From Frankia sp. RB7 (GTDB lineage Bacteria > Pseudomonadota > Alphaproteobacteria > Rhizobiales > Xanthobacteraceae), in NCBI GenBank assembly GCA_030403585.1, contig JAUEPE010000061.1, forward strand, positions 1 through 41,479: a stretch of DNA of 41,479 nt. Direction: 5' to 3'. The stretch's first letter is position 1. Each line of letters opens with the position of its first letter. Under the pieces are notes generated by a model. That model saw only the letters and a list, made by a program, of their open reading frames with translations, had not been told where the DNA came from and did no database searches. The translations under genes and the position numbers were made by a program. This document shows, piece after piece, positions 1 to 6,771 of the stretch.

Positions 1-82
1 CTTCAATGAAAAACGTCGCGCGAGACCCATTCTATTCTCGCCGATCGCTCCGCGAAGGTCCTGGAAAATAACAATCTTCCTT

Positions 83-127
83 TGGTGGGCGCACCAGGGC
101 TCGAACCTGGGACCCGCTGATTAAGAG
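83..127. other. attL: attL, left prophage attachment core
   Basis: These 45 bp are identical to 41353-41397. They correspond to the 3' part of a tRNA-Lys(CTT) gene, from the anticodon loop to the encoded CCA. The bases on either side differ between the two copies, so the repeat has sharp edges. This is the displaced 3' end of the tRNA left by integration of the phage into the gene. Confidence 0.93.
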
Positions 128-213
128 CTACTTGTTTTCACCTGATTTCAAGGACTTATCGATGAAGCGCTGTGGGTGAACAGGGCAAGAACCGTGGGCC
201 TACTGGGCGCCCG

Positions 214-221
214 TGTCGCAC
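214..221 (+). promoter_or_regulatory. Putative integrase arm-type site, left arm
   Basis: The octamer TGTCGCAC lies 87 bp inside attL. Four copies of the same octamer stand about one helical turn apart close to attR (41251-41294). One copy on the left and a phased cluster on the right is the usual layout of arm-type sites for a tyrosine integrase. The role is inference. Confidence 0.3.
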
Positions 222-224
222 GCG

Positions 225-464
225 TCAGCCGCTCGGATATTCCCGATCGACCGAGCGATGCATCGGCGCCTGGATCCAGCCGTCGCCGCGCCGCAATGCC
301 TCGACCGTGGCATCGAGACGGCCAACCGATTTCGACAGATTTTCGAGCAGAACATCCTGCACGGCCTGGTGCGATTTGACGGTCATCAGGAAGGCGAAGC
401 CCCCGAAAACCGTGACGCCCAGGTTCACCAGGGCACAGATCGCGGCAAAATTCTCACCAAGCAT
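225..464 (-). CDS. Small membrane protein at end of lysis block
   Basis: A 79-residue protein with one hydrophobic segment (about residues 5-27) followed by a charged amphipathic helix (30-60). The ATG at 464 is preferred because it begins 5 nt after the stop of the o-spanin gene; longer versions from an upstream codon overlap that gene. It is the last gene of the late leftward transcript, next to attL. Position and size would fit a holin or antiholin with one membrane segment, but no specific holin family is recognised. It also resembles the small membrane proteins with a helical tail found beside phage lysis genes. Function is not established. Confidence 0.6.
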   Translation of the reverse strand: MLGENFAAICALVNLGVTVFGGFAFLMTVKSHQAVQDVLLENLSKSVGRLDATVEALRRGDGWIQAPMHRSVDREYPSG

Positions 465-469
465 GTCAG

Positions 470-760
470 CTAACCCTTCGCGAACCGCTCGCGCTGACGC
501 GCCTGGCACGTCCGCGTCGCATCGAGATTGTTGTCGGCATTGATCAGCGCCGCCCGATGCTGGGCCAGCGCCGATTTCGAGTTCTGCCCCTTCTTCAGAT
601 CCGGCAACGGAACCTGCTCAGCGAGATCTTCGCAGTCCCGGGGAATAGCGACTGTCGGGCTGCTTGGCGCGTCTACGGAGTGCGCGCAGCCCATCAAGAT
701 CGCCGTCATCGAGACCGCAATCGCCGACCGGCTGAGCCGCCAAGCGCTGTTCGTATTCAT
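470..760 (-). CDS. Rz1-like o-spanin lipoprotein
   Basis: A 96-residue protein with a short positively charged N-terminus, a hydrophobic stretch and a lipobox ending in Leu-Met-Gly-Cys, giving lipidation at Cys25. The mature part has an early proline-containing segment (about residues 30-55) and lacks other membrane segments. Its 5' part (618-760) lies inside the i-spanin gene in another reading frame, the typical overlapping Rz/Rz1 arrangement. Known role of the family: the outer-membrane lipoprotein pairs with the inner-membrane i-spanin across the periplasm and fuses the two membranes at the end of lysis. Assignment rests on lipobox, size, overlap and neighbours. Confidence 0.72.
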   Translation of the reverse strand: MNTNSAWRLSRSAIAVSMTAILMGCAHSVDAPSSPTVAIPRDCEDLAEQVPLPDLKKGQNSKSALAQHRAALINADNNLDATRTCQARQRERFAKG

Positions 761-1106
761 CGACCTTCCCCTTCAGCTCCTCGGCTTCCGCCGCCTTCTC
801 GTTGGCGAGGCGCTCCTTGTCCTCGGCCGTGGCCTTCTGCTGCTCGAGCTCGTTCTCGCGCCAGGCGAGATCGACCTTGAGCTGGCGCATCGCCGCGCGC
901 TCGTCGCTGAGGCGATAGCCGACGCACAGCGACAGGCCGGCCAGCGCCAGGTAGGTGACGAACCCGGCGAGCACGACGTAAGGCGCAATCGCCGGGATCA
1001 TGCTGACAAAGGGAATGCGCGACACGATGAACGATGCGACCAGGATGGCCGCCACGATCGCCAGCGCCACATCGGACGTCGCGATGTCCCAGAACAGGCC
1101 GCTCAT
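618..1106 (-). CDS. Rz-like i-spanin with two membrane segments
   Basis: A 162-residue protein. The ATG at 1106 overlaps the endolysin stop as ATGA, which fixes the start. Two hydrophobic segments (about residues 11-30 and 40-63) are followed by a long charged coiled coil (about 68-122, rich in Glu, Lys, Ala) and a basic C-terminus. The coiled coil after a membrane anchor, with an embedded lipoprotein gene in another frame, marks an i-spanin. Classical Rz has a single anchor; the extra segment here is unusual and could add a holin-like function. It would act in the inner membrane with the o-spanin at 470-760. Confidence 0.68.
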   Translation of the reverse strand: MSGLFWDIATSDVALAIVAAILVASFIVSRIPFVSMIPAIAPYVVLAGFVTYLALAGLSLCVGYRLSDERAAMRQLKVDLAWRENELEQQKATAEDKERLANEKAAEAEELKGKVDEYEQRLAAQPVGDCGLDDGDLDGLRALRRRAKQPDSRYSPGLRRSR

Positions 1107-1906
1107 GCCACGTGCTTTCGCACCCAGACCCGCACGGGCTCGGCGCCGAAGAAGCAGATGATGAACGTCACCAGGCAGACGGCGGACAGGAAGATGAAGG
1201 CGAACAGCGCCGCGGCGATCTGCCAATCCGTCAAGGCGCCGAGGCCGCCAAAACCAATGCTGGAGCCGGCCGCGACGGCCCAGTTGCGGGCGCGGCTGAA
1301 GAAGCCGCTCGATGACGGCGCCGGCCCCGGAGGGCTGCCGGGCGGACCCTGATCCTCCTGGGGCTCCTCGGGCGCGTCGCTGTCGCCGTCGGCCTGCACG
1401 TCACCGACGAGCGCCATAGGCCGCACCACGGGCTCGCGCGAGCAGAACTCGAAATGCATGGGATCGGTGCGGCCGTGATAGTCGCCGCCCCACAGCGCGC
1501 CCTGGCGCTTGAACGCGTCGATCACGGCCTGCGGCATGGTGCCGTGGCCGGTGTTGAAGCCGTTGTGCTCGGCGTCGAAGTCGATCGCAGCGCCATAGGC
1601 GTGGTTCGACCAGCGATCGGCCGAGCCGCGGATCAGGCGATGATTGTAGGCGCCGGAATAGTGCGAGATCCGCAGGGCATCGATCCTGGCCTGGTCGCGG
1701 CCGCAGGAGTTCCAGATGTCGTCGAGCGCAGCCCGCAGCGCAGCGGCGGCCTTGCGGTGGAACAGGATCTGCTTCACCGGCTTGCCGTCGTAATACATCT
1801 GGAACGGCGGAATGACCGGCACCAGCTGCTTGCCTGGCTCATCCCTGGCCGGGTCGCCGTAGAACGCGGCCAGCGAAGCGGGATCGTCGTGAGGCCACCG
1901 CGACAT
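1103..1906 (-). CDS. M15 family peptidase endolysin with C-terminal membrane anchor
   Basis: A 267-residue protein. Residues 45-155 match the M15 (VanY/D-Ala-D-Ala carboxypeptidase type) fold: the Ser-Asn-His-Ala-Tyr-Gly-Ala-Ala-Ile-Asp motif supplies His102 and Asp109, and Asp-Pro-Met-His-Phe-Glu supplies His151, the three expected zinc ligands. The family cleaves peptide bonds in peptidoglycan stems or cross-bridges. An acidic, proline-rich linker (about 172-198) leads to a strong membrane segment (230-253) with a short basic tail. No N-terminal signal is visible, so the active domain probably stays cytoplasmic until holin action or is anchored to the inner membrane. The start abuts the RlpA stop (TGATG) and the stop overlaps the i-spanin start. 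Confidence 0.85.
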   Translation of the reverse strand: MSRWPHDDPASLAAFYGDPARDEPGKQLVPVIPPFQMYYDGKPVKQILFHRKAAAALRAALDDIWNSCGRDQARIDALRISHYSGAYNHRLIRGSADRWSNHAYGAAIDFDAEHNGFNTGHGTMPQAVIDAFKRQGALWGGDYHGRTDPMHFEFCSREPVVRPMALVGDVQADGDSDAPEEPQEDQGPPGSPPGPAPSSSGFFSRARNWAVAAGSSIGFGGLGALTDWQIAAALFAFIFLSAVCLVTFIICFFGAEPVRVWVRKHVA

Positions 1907-2259
1907 CAGTCAGTCCTTTCGATGGTGACGCGGCCGACGCCGGCATCGGCCATGCCGATCGCCCGCGCAGCGCCCAGGGAGAGATCGACGCTGCGGCCGG
2001 TCCATTTGGCCGGGCCGCGATCGTTGACGCGGCAGACGACGCTGCGGCCGCGATAGGAGACCTGCAGGCGCGTGCCGAACGGCAGCGAGCGATGCGCGCA
2101 GGTCAGGCCATGCGGATTGAAGCGCTCGCCGTTGGCGGTCCGCGATCCGCTCTCGAAGCCGTACCAGGACGCCAAAACGGTTTCCCCGGCGTGGGCACAC
2201 ACCGGGGAAGCCATGGAGGTCAAAGCCAGGAGAACAAGCAGGATCAGGATGCGCATCAT
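1906..2259 (-). CDS. RlpA-like double-psi beta-barrel protein, exported
   Basis: A 117-residue protein with a signal peptide (residues 1-24, Ala-rich cleavage region) and an RlpA-like double-psi beta-barrel. It carries the Ala-Ser-Trp-Tyr-Gly start, Arg-Thr-Ala-Asn-Gly-Glu, and the Val-Asn-Asp-Arg-Gly-Pro motif with the catalytic-type Asp80. Bacterial RlpA is a lytic transglycosylase acting on glycan strands stripped of stem peptides. It lies directly before the M15 endolysin, so the pair could attack peptide and glycan parts of the wall in turn. Two ATGs occur (2259, 2256). No good ribosome-binding site is seen, and the predicted promoter at 2266-2292 would start transcription at the ATG itself. 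Confidence 0.82.
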   Translation of the reverse strand: MMRILILLVLLALTSMASPVCAHAGETVLASWYGFESGSRTANGERFNPHGLTCAHRSLPFGTRLQVSYRGRSVVCRVNDRGPAKWTGRSVDLSLGAARAIGMADAGVGRVTIERTD

Positions 2260-2265
2260 GCCGCG

Positions 2266-2292
2266 AACATGCGGCAGCAGCGCTTACGTCAA
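2266..2292 (-). promoter_or_regulatory. Putative late promoter before RlpA-lysis block
   Basis: On the minus strand GAGCGGTTGACG gives a -35 of TTGACG (2292-2287), then 15 bp and CATGTT (2271-2266). The -35 context matches four other intergenic sites (4986, 8591, 21040, 24965); the -10 is weaker here. The expected start, 6-7 nt further, falls on the RlpA ATG. Confidence 0.35.
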
Positions 2293-2774
2293 CCGCTCGT
2301 TGTGGAGCCCGACGAGCCGGTCGACGCCTCGGTAGGGCTGTTGGTGATCTGCCCCAGCGCTGCCTCGATATCATCCGCAACTTTACGGATGTCGGCGCCG
2401 TGCTGCCGAAACTTCGCGATCGCGCTCTGCGCGCGGTCATGGGCGGACTGGATCTCGTCGGCGACCTGGTCGGCCTCCGCATCCATGTTCTTGACGAGAT
2501 CCTGCGTCAGGAAGGCGAGACGTTTCATGCCGCGCATGGGCGTTTCCTTTGGTGGTGCGAGCTCGGCGATCGCCGCCGTCAGATGCTGCTGGAGCTGGGC
2601 GGCCGCAGTCGGCAACGACGTCGATCGTGCGATCTCGGCACCGATCTCGGCATCGCTCGGCCTGCGCTCGTGGATGTCGAGCCATTGCAGGCTCGACAGA
2701 TCGTCACCCGACAGCGACCAGCTCGCGCCTGGACGCAATTGCGCAAGCGCAGCTGTGATCTCGCCCGCGGTCAT
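2289..2774 (-). CDS. XkdW-like tail fibre-associated protein (putative fibre chaperone)
   Basis: A 161-residue protein starting at the ATG that overlaps the fibre gene stop (ATGA at 2771-2774). Residues 1-45 (LRPGASWSLSGDD, then a Leu-Gln-Trp-Leu-Asp element) resemble the XkdW-type domain found in small proteins encoded just after phage tail fibre genes. Residues 70-150 are helical and charged, possibly a coiled coil, and the last 15 residues are Ser/Gly/Thr-rich. Proteins in this position usually help fibre folding or attach to the fibre. The specific role here is inferred from position and the short N-terminal resemblance. Confidence 0.55.
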   Translation of the reverse strand: MTAGEITAALAQLRPGASWSLSGDDLSSLQWLDIHERRPSDAEIGAEIARSTSLPTAAAQLQQHLTAAIAELAPPKETPMRGMKRLAFLTQDLVKNMDAEADQVADEIQSAHDRAQSAIAKFRQHGADIRKVADDIEAALGQITNSPTEASTGSSGSTTSG

Positions 2775-4249
2775 CCCATGATCTCCGAGACTTCCATCGA
2801 TCCATAGGTTTGGGGAAAGCCCACGGTCACGGTATTGATGCCTGCTTTGATACGCATCTTCCATGTGGTCGACAGCGCCGTGTAGCAAGCGTCTAAAAAT
2901 CGCTGCGCGACCGGAAAGTACGAAACGCTGGCTCCGGTTACGCCGGGGTAGAACGCCTGCTGCGGACCGAGCAAAGTCGCGCCGCGATGCAGGGCAATCA
3001 GGCTGGCACCGTTGCCGTTGGAAAGGCTGACGTCGCCCTCCGACCGAACACGAACCTGGTTGATCGGACTTGTCGGCGTGATTGTCACCGACAGGTTGGT
3101 GTCGAGATATGACGTCGAACTGGTCGTCACCGGCGTCGACGTGTTGGCTTGCTTGCTCTGGACGACATCTCCGGGCCGCTTGCCACCCGCCGCGAGCGGG
3201 ATGATGCGCGTCGGGCTCGCGTTCCATGTGCCCGCCGTCGCAAGCCCGCTGTCGTAATCTGCGTGCGCCAGCAGGCGAAAATAGCCGGAGGTCACGGCCA
3301 CCGTTGTGTAGACCGCACCGGCGCTGTCGGCCGCACCCGCGCCACCCTCGGCCGTGGTGCCGATGGCAGTGCTTTCATTGACCGGGAAGATCTGGCCGGC
3401 GATCGAGCAATTGACAACGCCGAGCCGCACGGTGCCGGCATCATCGATCGCGCCGATCCAGACACGCAAGGGCGTGGCATTCGAGGCGCCGAGCGAGGAG
3501 CCGGAAGACACCACCACCGATAGCGCCGCGGTCACGGTCCGGACGACGTGACCGCCAGAGCCATCCGGGAAAACGAAATACGCCGGATCCGTTGCCGACG
3601 GATCGGTGCCGGCAAGCGTCTTGAGGGCGAAGGTCACCGCGTTGCCGGCATGGCTTTCGGCGAACTTCGCGTTGATCGTCAGCATCTGGCCGCCGAGCGC
3701 CGACGTCGCCAGTTTGCGCGCGCTGATCGAGGCGTCGGCGACACCCTGGCCGGCTGTCGAGGTGACGACCTCCCAGCGGTTGAGCGATCCTTGCGTGCGG
3801 TAGCGCAGCGTCAGCGATTGCTTGGGCCCGAGCGTGACGTCGGCGCCGCCGAGGTCGAAACGGTTGGCGGCCGAGGACGAGGCGTTCTGGTCCTGCAGCA
3901 CGAGATTGTTGCTGCCTGCGTTGTAGATCGTGACCTCGCGGCCGTCCGTGCCGTCGGTGGCCGACGCCGCCACGAGGCCTGTGACGTTGCGCGAGGCATC
4001 GGTGGTCAGAACGAGGGCTGCGGCATGCTTCAGCCCGGTCGGGCTGTAGTCGTTCTGGTTTACGGTGATCTGCGCCGGCGTCAGGATCTCGCGGATGTTC
4101 TTCTTCTGCAGGCGCACGCCGCCGGCGGTCGCGCCGTCGCCGATCAGCGCTTCCTTCTTGGTGGCGTCGTAGCCGAGCTCGGCCACCGCGGGGGTGACGG
4201 CTTCGATATTGGTGTTGGTGTCGCGCCGGTGCTGAACCTGAACGCTCAT
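2771..4249 (-). CDS. Tail fibre protein with Mtd/hyaluronidase-type N-terminal repeat
   Basis: A 492-residue protein. Residues 1-50 hold the element found at the N-termini of phage receptor-binding proteins such as Bordetella phage Mtd (Gln-His-Arg-Arg-Asp start, then Leu-Ile-Gly-Asp-Gly-Ala-Thr-Ala-Gly-Gly), which binds the tail. The rest is rich in Ser, Thr, Ala and Gly with beta-strand character, as in trimeric fibres. No reverse transcriptase or C-type lectin variable region is present, so the diversity system of Mtd phages is absent. It follows the T7 gp17-like adapter and precedes the XkdW-like protein, and likely binds the host surface. It is followed by an ATGA overlap. Confidence 0.75.
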   Translation of the reverse strand: MSVQVQHRRDTNTNIEAVTPAVAELGYDATKKEALIGDGATAGGVRLQKKNIREILTPAQITVNQNDYSPTGLKHAAALVLTTDASRNVTGLVAASATDGTDGREVTIYNAGSNNLVLQDQNASSSAANRFDLGGADVTLGPKQSLTLRYRTQGSLNRWEVVTSTAGQGVADASISARKLATSALGGQMLTINAKFAESHAGNAVTFALKTLAGTDPSATDPAYFVFPDGSGGHVVRTVTAALSVVVSSGSSLGASNATPLRVWIGAIDDAGTVRLGVVNCSIAGQIFPVNESTAIGTTAEGGAGAADSAGAVYTTVAVTSGYFRLLAHADYDSGLATAGTWNASPTRIIPLAAGGKRPGDVVQSKQANTSTPVTTSSTSYLDTNLSVTITPTSPINQVRVRSEGDVSLSNGNGASLIALHRGATLLGPQQAFYPGVTGASVSYFPVAQRFLDACYTALSTTWKMRIKAGINTVTVGFPQTYGSMEVSEIMG

Positions 4250-4261
4250 GTCGGATTGCTC

Positions 4262-4957
4262 CTACCAGCTGCTTCCGTAGTCGCGCGTCACGCTCGGCGC
4301 ATCGACAAAAAATCCATAGTCCGGGCTGCCCAGCAGGGCCGCATTTGCGGCCGCCGACGACGCCGAGCCCGCGGCCGCCGTGGCGGAGCCTGCGGCTGCT
4401 GTGGCCGAGCCGGCAGCCGCTGCCGCCGAGGCCGCCGCCTGGCCGGCCGCACTGGATCCGGAGACGAGGTCGGCATAGGCCTTGGTGGCGAGATCCTCGG
4501 CCGCGGTCGGATCTGCGGCCTTGACCCTAAGCGGCCGAAAATCCACGGCATCATCCGACGTCGTGAACGGCTGCTGGTTGCGATCGAACTGAGAGCGGAG
4601 TTCGGCATCGCGCATGGCCGCCGCATCCGCCAGGCGCTCGTGCACGGCGGGATCGAAGCGGCCGAGATTTTCAAAATCAGTGCCTTGCGTCGCCGGCGTC
4701 TGCCGGAAAAACCACAGCGTCACCGGCGCCGATGGCGAGGCCGAGGGGAAGGCGATCCTGGTGACGGTGACGGCTGCGCTGTCATCGAGCGCGACCGAGA
4801 AGTGCAGGCCGGCCGTCAGCTCGACCGAGACGCCGGTACTGTCGAAATAGCCGGCCCGGACATAGGCCGGGTCCAAAGCCGAAAAACCGGGGGAGAAAAT
4901 CGTCTCCACCCCGGTATAGCTGCGCTCGGCGTAACAGGCTTCGGTTGCGACCGTCAT
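4262..4957 (-). CDS. T7 gp17-like tail fibre N-terminal (adapter) protein
   Basis: A 231-residue protein. Residues 1-140 resemble the N-terminal tail-attachment domain of T7-type tail fibres (Tyr-rich opening with SPGF, later a beta-rich segment, then FDPAVHERLADAAAMRDAEL). This is followed by a conserved-type AAEDLATKAYAD helix and an Ala/Gly/Ser-rich repeat (about 175-212). It stops at the length of the anchor and lacks a receptor-binding shaft, so it is probably an adapter onto which the separate fibre (2771-4249) or esterase spike docks. ATG 4957 is chosen; an in-frame TTG lies at 4966. No Shine-Dalgarno is evident and the promoter at 4965-4991 predicts a leaderless message. Confidence 0.8.
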   Translation of the reverse strand: MTVATEACYAERSYTGVETIFSPGFSALDPAYVRAGYFDSTGVSVELTAGLHFSVALDDSAAVTVTRIAFPSASPSAPVTLWFFRQTPATQGTDFENLGRFDPAVHERLADAAAMRDAELRSQFDRNQQPFTTSDDAVDFRPLRVKAADPTAAEDLATKAYADLVSGSSAAGQAAASAAAAAGSATAAAGSATAAAGSASSAAANAALLGSPDYGFFVDAPSVTRDYGSSW

Positions 4958-4964
4958 GGCCGGC

Positions 4965-4991
4965 AAGGTAGGCCGTTAACCGCGCCGTCAA
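4965..4991 (-). promoter_or_regulatory. Putative late promoter for tail fibre genes
   Basis: Minus strand: GGGCGGTTGACGG places TTGACG at 4991-4986, a 15-bp spacer, and TACCTT at 4970-4965. The motif and spacing match sites at 8570-8596, 21019-21045 and 24944-24970. Transcription would begin 1-2 nt before the fibre ATG (4957). Confidence 0.45.
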
Positions 4992-5089
4992 CCGCCCGGC
5001 CCTTGGGACGGGAAAGTTCGGCATCACTGCTTGCGCTCGCGCGCCGGTTGCGCTTGGATGTCTCCTCTAGGGTCTGGGGAGGCCACCAA

Positions 5090-5473
5090 ATGCGTATTTT
5101 ATTGATTGCCGCCGCGGCTGCGGCGCTCGCGGGCTGCGCGTCATCGTCTCAGGATATTTCCGCGACCTACGTTTCGCCGGTCACGTATCAGAACTACACC
5201 TGCCAACAACTCGGCATGGAGGCCCAGGCCGTCTCTGCACGCGCTGCTGCGCTCTCAGGAGCACAGGATAGCCAGCGCACCAAGGACGCGGTTGCCACCA
5301 CGGCTGCCGTCATCATCTTCTGGCCTGCGGCGTTCTTGGTCGGAGGGGACAAGGCGACAGCGGCCGAGCTCGGCCAGATGAAGGGCCAGATGGTCGCGAT
5401 CGAACAGGCCTCGATCATGAAGAAGTGTGGCATCCAGTTTCAGAACAAGCCACCAGGCGAAGCGCCGAAGTGA
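5090..5473 (+). CDS. Outer-membrane-type lipoprotein, likely lysogenic cargo (moron)
   Basis: A 127-residue protein on the strand opposite to the late genes. The signal peptide has a lipobox Leu-Ala-Gly-Cys with Cys16, and GGGGAGG lies 6 nt before the ATG. The mature part has an amphipathic helix (about 35-65, with the element YQNYTCQQLGMEAQ), a hydrophobic segment FWPAAFLVGGDK (about 78-89) and a closing helix with a Lys-Lys-Cys-Gly-Ile-Gln-Phe element. This pattern is common in uncharacterised lipoproteins of Bradyrhizobium-like chromosomes. Its own orientation, strong ribosome site and a hairpin after the stop suggest expression in the lysogen. A role at the cell surface, perhaps superinfection exclusion, is inference only. 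Confidence 0.8.
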   Translation: MRILLIAAAAAALAGCASSSQDISATYVSPVTYQNYTCQQLGMEAQAVSARAAALSGAQDSQRTKDAVATTAAVIIFWPAAFLVGGDKATAAELGQMKGQMVAIEQASIMKKCGIQFQNKPPGEAPK

Positions 5474-5496
5474 TCCACTCCCCCTGAAGGAGTGGA
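5474..5496 (+). terminator. Hairpin directly after lipoprotein gene
   Basis: TCCACTCC and GGAGTGGA form a perfect 8-bp stem with a 7-nt loop beginning at the first base after the stop codon. No T-run follows, so it is either a weak terminator or an mRNA-stabilising hairpin separating the two cargo genes. Confidence 0.4.
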
Positions 5497-5560
5497 CCAG
5501 TTACCCCCGTAGAGTAGACACCCAGTCTTCCTTCCCGTTAAGTTGGAGAGGGGAGTTCGA

Positions 5561-6598
5561 ATGGGCCAAAAAAGCGACCACAAGCAGGCTTGGCAGACAG
5601 CGCAAAAGGCGCTTCAAGCCGCGCGAAATGCCGAAGCGAAGGCCGAAGCAGCATTCGCAGCTGGACGAGATGCGCAACCGACCACCTTGGTCGGAAAGAT
5701 TGAGAGTATCGCGTCCAATTCACTGACAGCTTTCGTTGTCGCGTTGCTTGCGATCGCGACCGGCATCAGCGGCGCGCCCAATCGTTTAATTTCACTTTTG
5801 TGCTTCGGCGTTGCTTGGCTGGCATCGCTATTACCGCTGCGAAAGCTCCAGCCGCTGTACTTTGCGGTGAGCGCGACGGCAACGCTGCTGCTAGTAATTG
5901 TTCTCGCGATGCTGTTCCGGCCCGAGATTGCTGAAACAGACACACACGGCCGGATAGCATTTGCGAATGAACCAATGTCAACCGAATCCGGTTGTGGCGC
6001 CACTCTGCAGAATTCCACGGAATTCGGGAACGGCATGCTCTTCACTCTTGGAAAGCCCGCTATGTGGTTCTCTAAAAAAGCCGGAGGGCGGAGGCCGTTG
6101 CTGACGGTTGGCTCATGCACCTTGATGTATGCTGAGTTCATCGACGACGAGTTTATGTTTAGTGCTGATATTTACGATAGCGATCGGGAACTCGTTGCTC
6201 GGATTGAGCGAAACGAATTCGACCTAATTCCCGGCAAATACGCGTATAGAAAGCGTCCCGATCGAAGCACATTGAATGTCTTCGACAAGCGAGGAAAACT
6301 CCTGCTATCCGTTCGCAGACCCAATCGAGATATGGTCTCGGTCACCGGTGATTTCATCTGCGCCGACGGCAAAGAAGCAAAAGTTGGAAGTGACGGCCAG
6401 CTTACAATGTCAGGACCAAAGGGCTCTTTGACATGGGATAAACCAACCTACTGCCTAATAAACACCGGCGGATTCTTGGTTACAGAGTTCGGCTGGGGGA
6501 TTGGGCAGACACCGTGCTGGGCATGCGAGCCCGGCCATCCATCATGTCCGCTGATCTGCGCTGCGGAGCGCGACAGCGAGAAAGCAAAGCCAAACTGA
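5561..6598 (+). CDS. Three-helix membrane protein with large beta-rich C-terminal domain (cargo gene)
   Basis: A 345-residue protein. ATG 5561 follows a purine-rich GGAGAGGGGAG site. Residues 1-40 are an Ala/Lys-rich coiled-coil-like helix; membrane segments lie at about 54-70, 75-92 and 99-119. The remaining 225 residues are soluble and beta-rich, with the pattern Asp-Arg-Glu-Leu-Val-Ala-Arg-Ile-Glu-Arg-Asn that recurs in uncharacterised membrane-anchored proteins. The C-terminus has a Cys cluster (CWAC, then CPLIC). Base composition is clearly more A+T-rich than its neighbours, and it lies on the non-late strand, so it looks recently acquired. Function unknown; exclusion, sensing or lysogenic conversion are possible. 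Confidence 0.8.
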   Translation: MGQKSDHKQAWQTAQKALQAARNAEAKAEAAFAAGRDAQPTTLVGKIESIASNSLTAFVVALLAIATGISGAPNRLISLLCFGVAWLASLLPLRKLQPLYFAVSATATLLLVIVLAMLFRPEIAETDTHGRIAFANEPMSTESGCGATLQNSTEFGNGMLFTLGKPAMWFSKKAGGRRPLLTVGSCTLMYAEFIDDEFMFSADIYDSDRELVARIERNEFDLIPGKYAYRKRPDRSTLNVFDKRGKLLLSVRRPNRDMVSVTGDFICADGKEAKVGSDGQLTMSGPKGSLTWDKPTYCLINTGGFLVTEFGWGIGQTPCWACEPGHPSCPLICAAERDSEKAKPN

Positions 6599-6771
6599 TC
6601 TCGTCGGGACCGTAGAACGGCCCACAAGCGAAAGAAATGTGAATGACGCTGGGGATAGGTCTAATCACTCGCGACTTTTGCTGCGTCGTTTCCGATCGCC
6701 GAACTACAGGCCGCGGGGTCGCACCTTTCGACGAATTCGATCGTCCCAAACGGCAAGAGCCCTCGTGGCCC

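Noticed and set aside
83..127. Second tRNA gene at the left end
   Set aside because: Only the 3' half is present; the D-arm and 5' acceptor strand are missing, so it is the attL remnant.
2771..4249. Diversity-generating retroelement, because the fibre has an Mtd-like N-terminus
   Set aside because: No reverse transcriptase, no template repeat and no C-type lectin end with a variable region were seen anywhere in the window.
3548..5473. A 641-codon plus-strand open frame ending in the lipoprotein
   Set aside because: Only the part from 5090 reads as a protein with signal peptide and ribosome site. The rest is antisense to fibre genes and has Arg-rich shadow composition.
5474..5496. Strong terminator after the lipoprotein gene
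   Set aside because: The stem is perfect but no T-run follows, so it is listed only as a possible weak terminator or stabilising hairpin.
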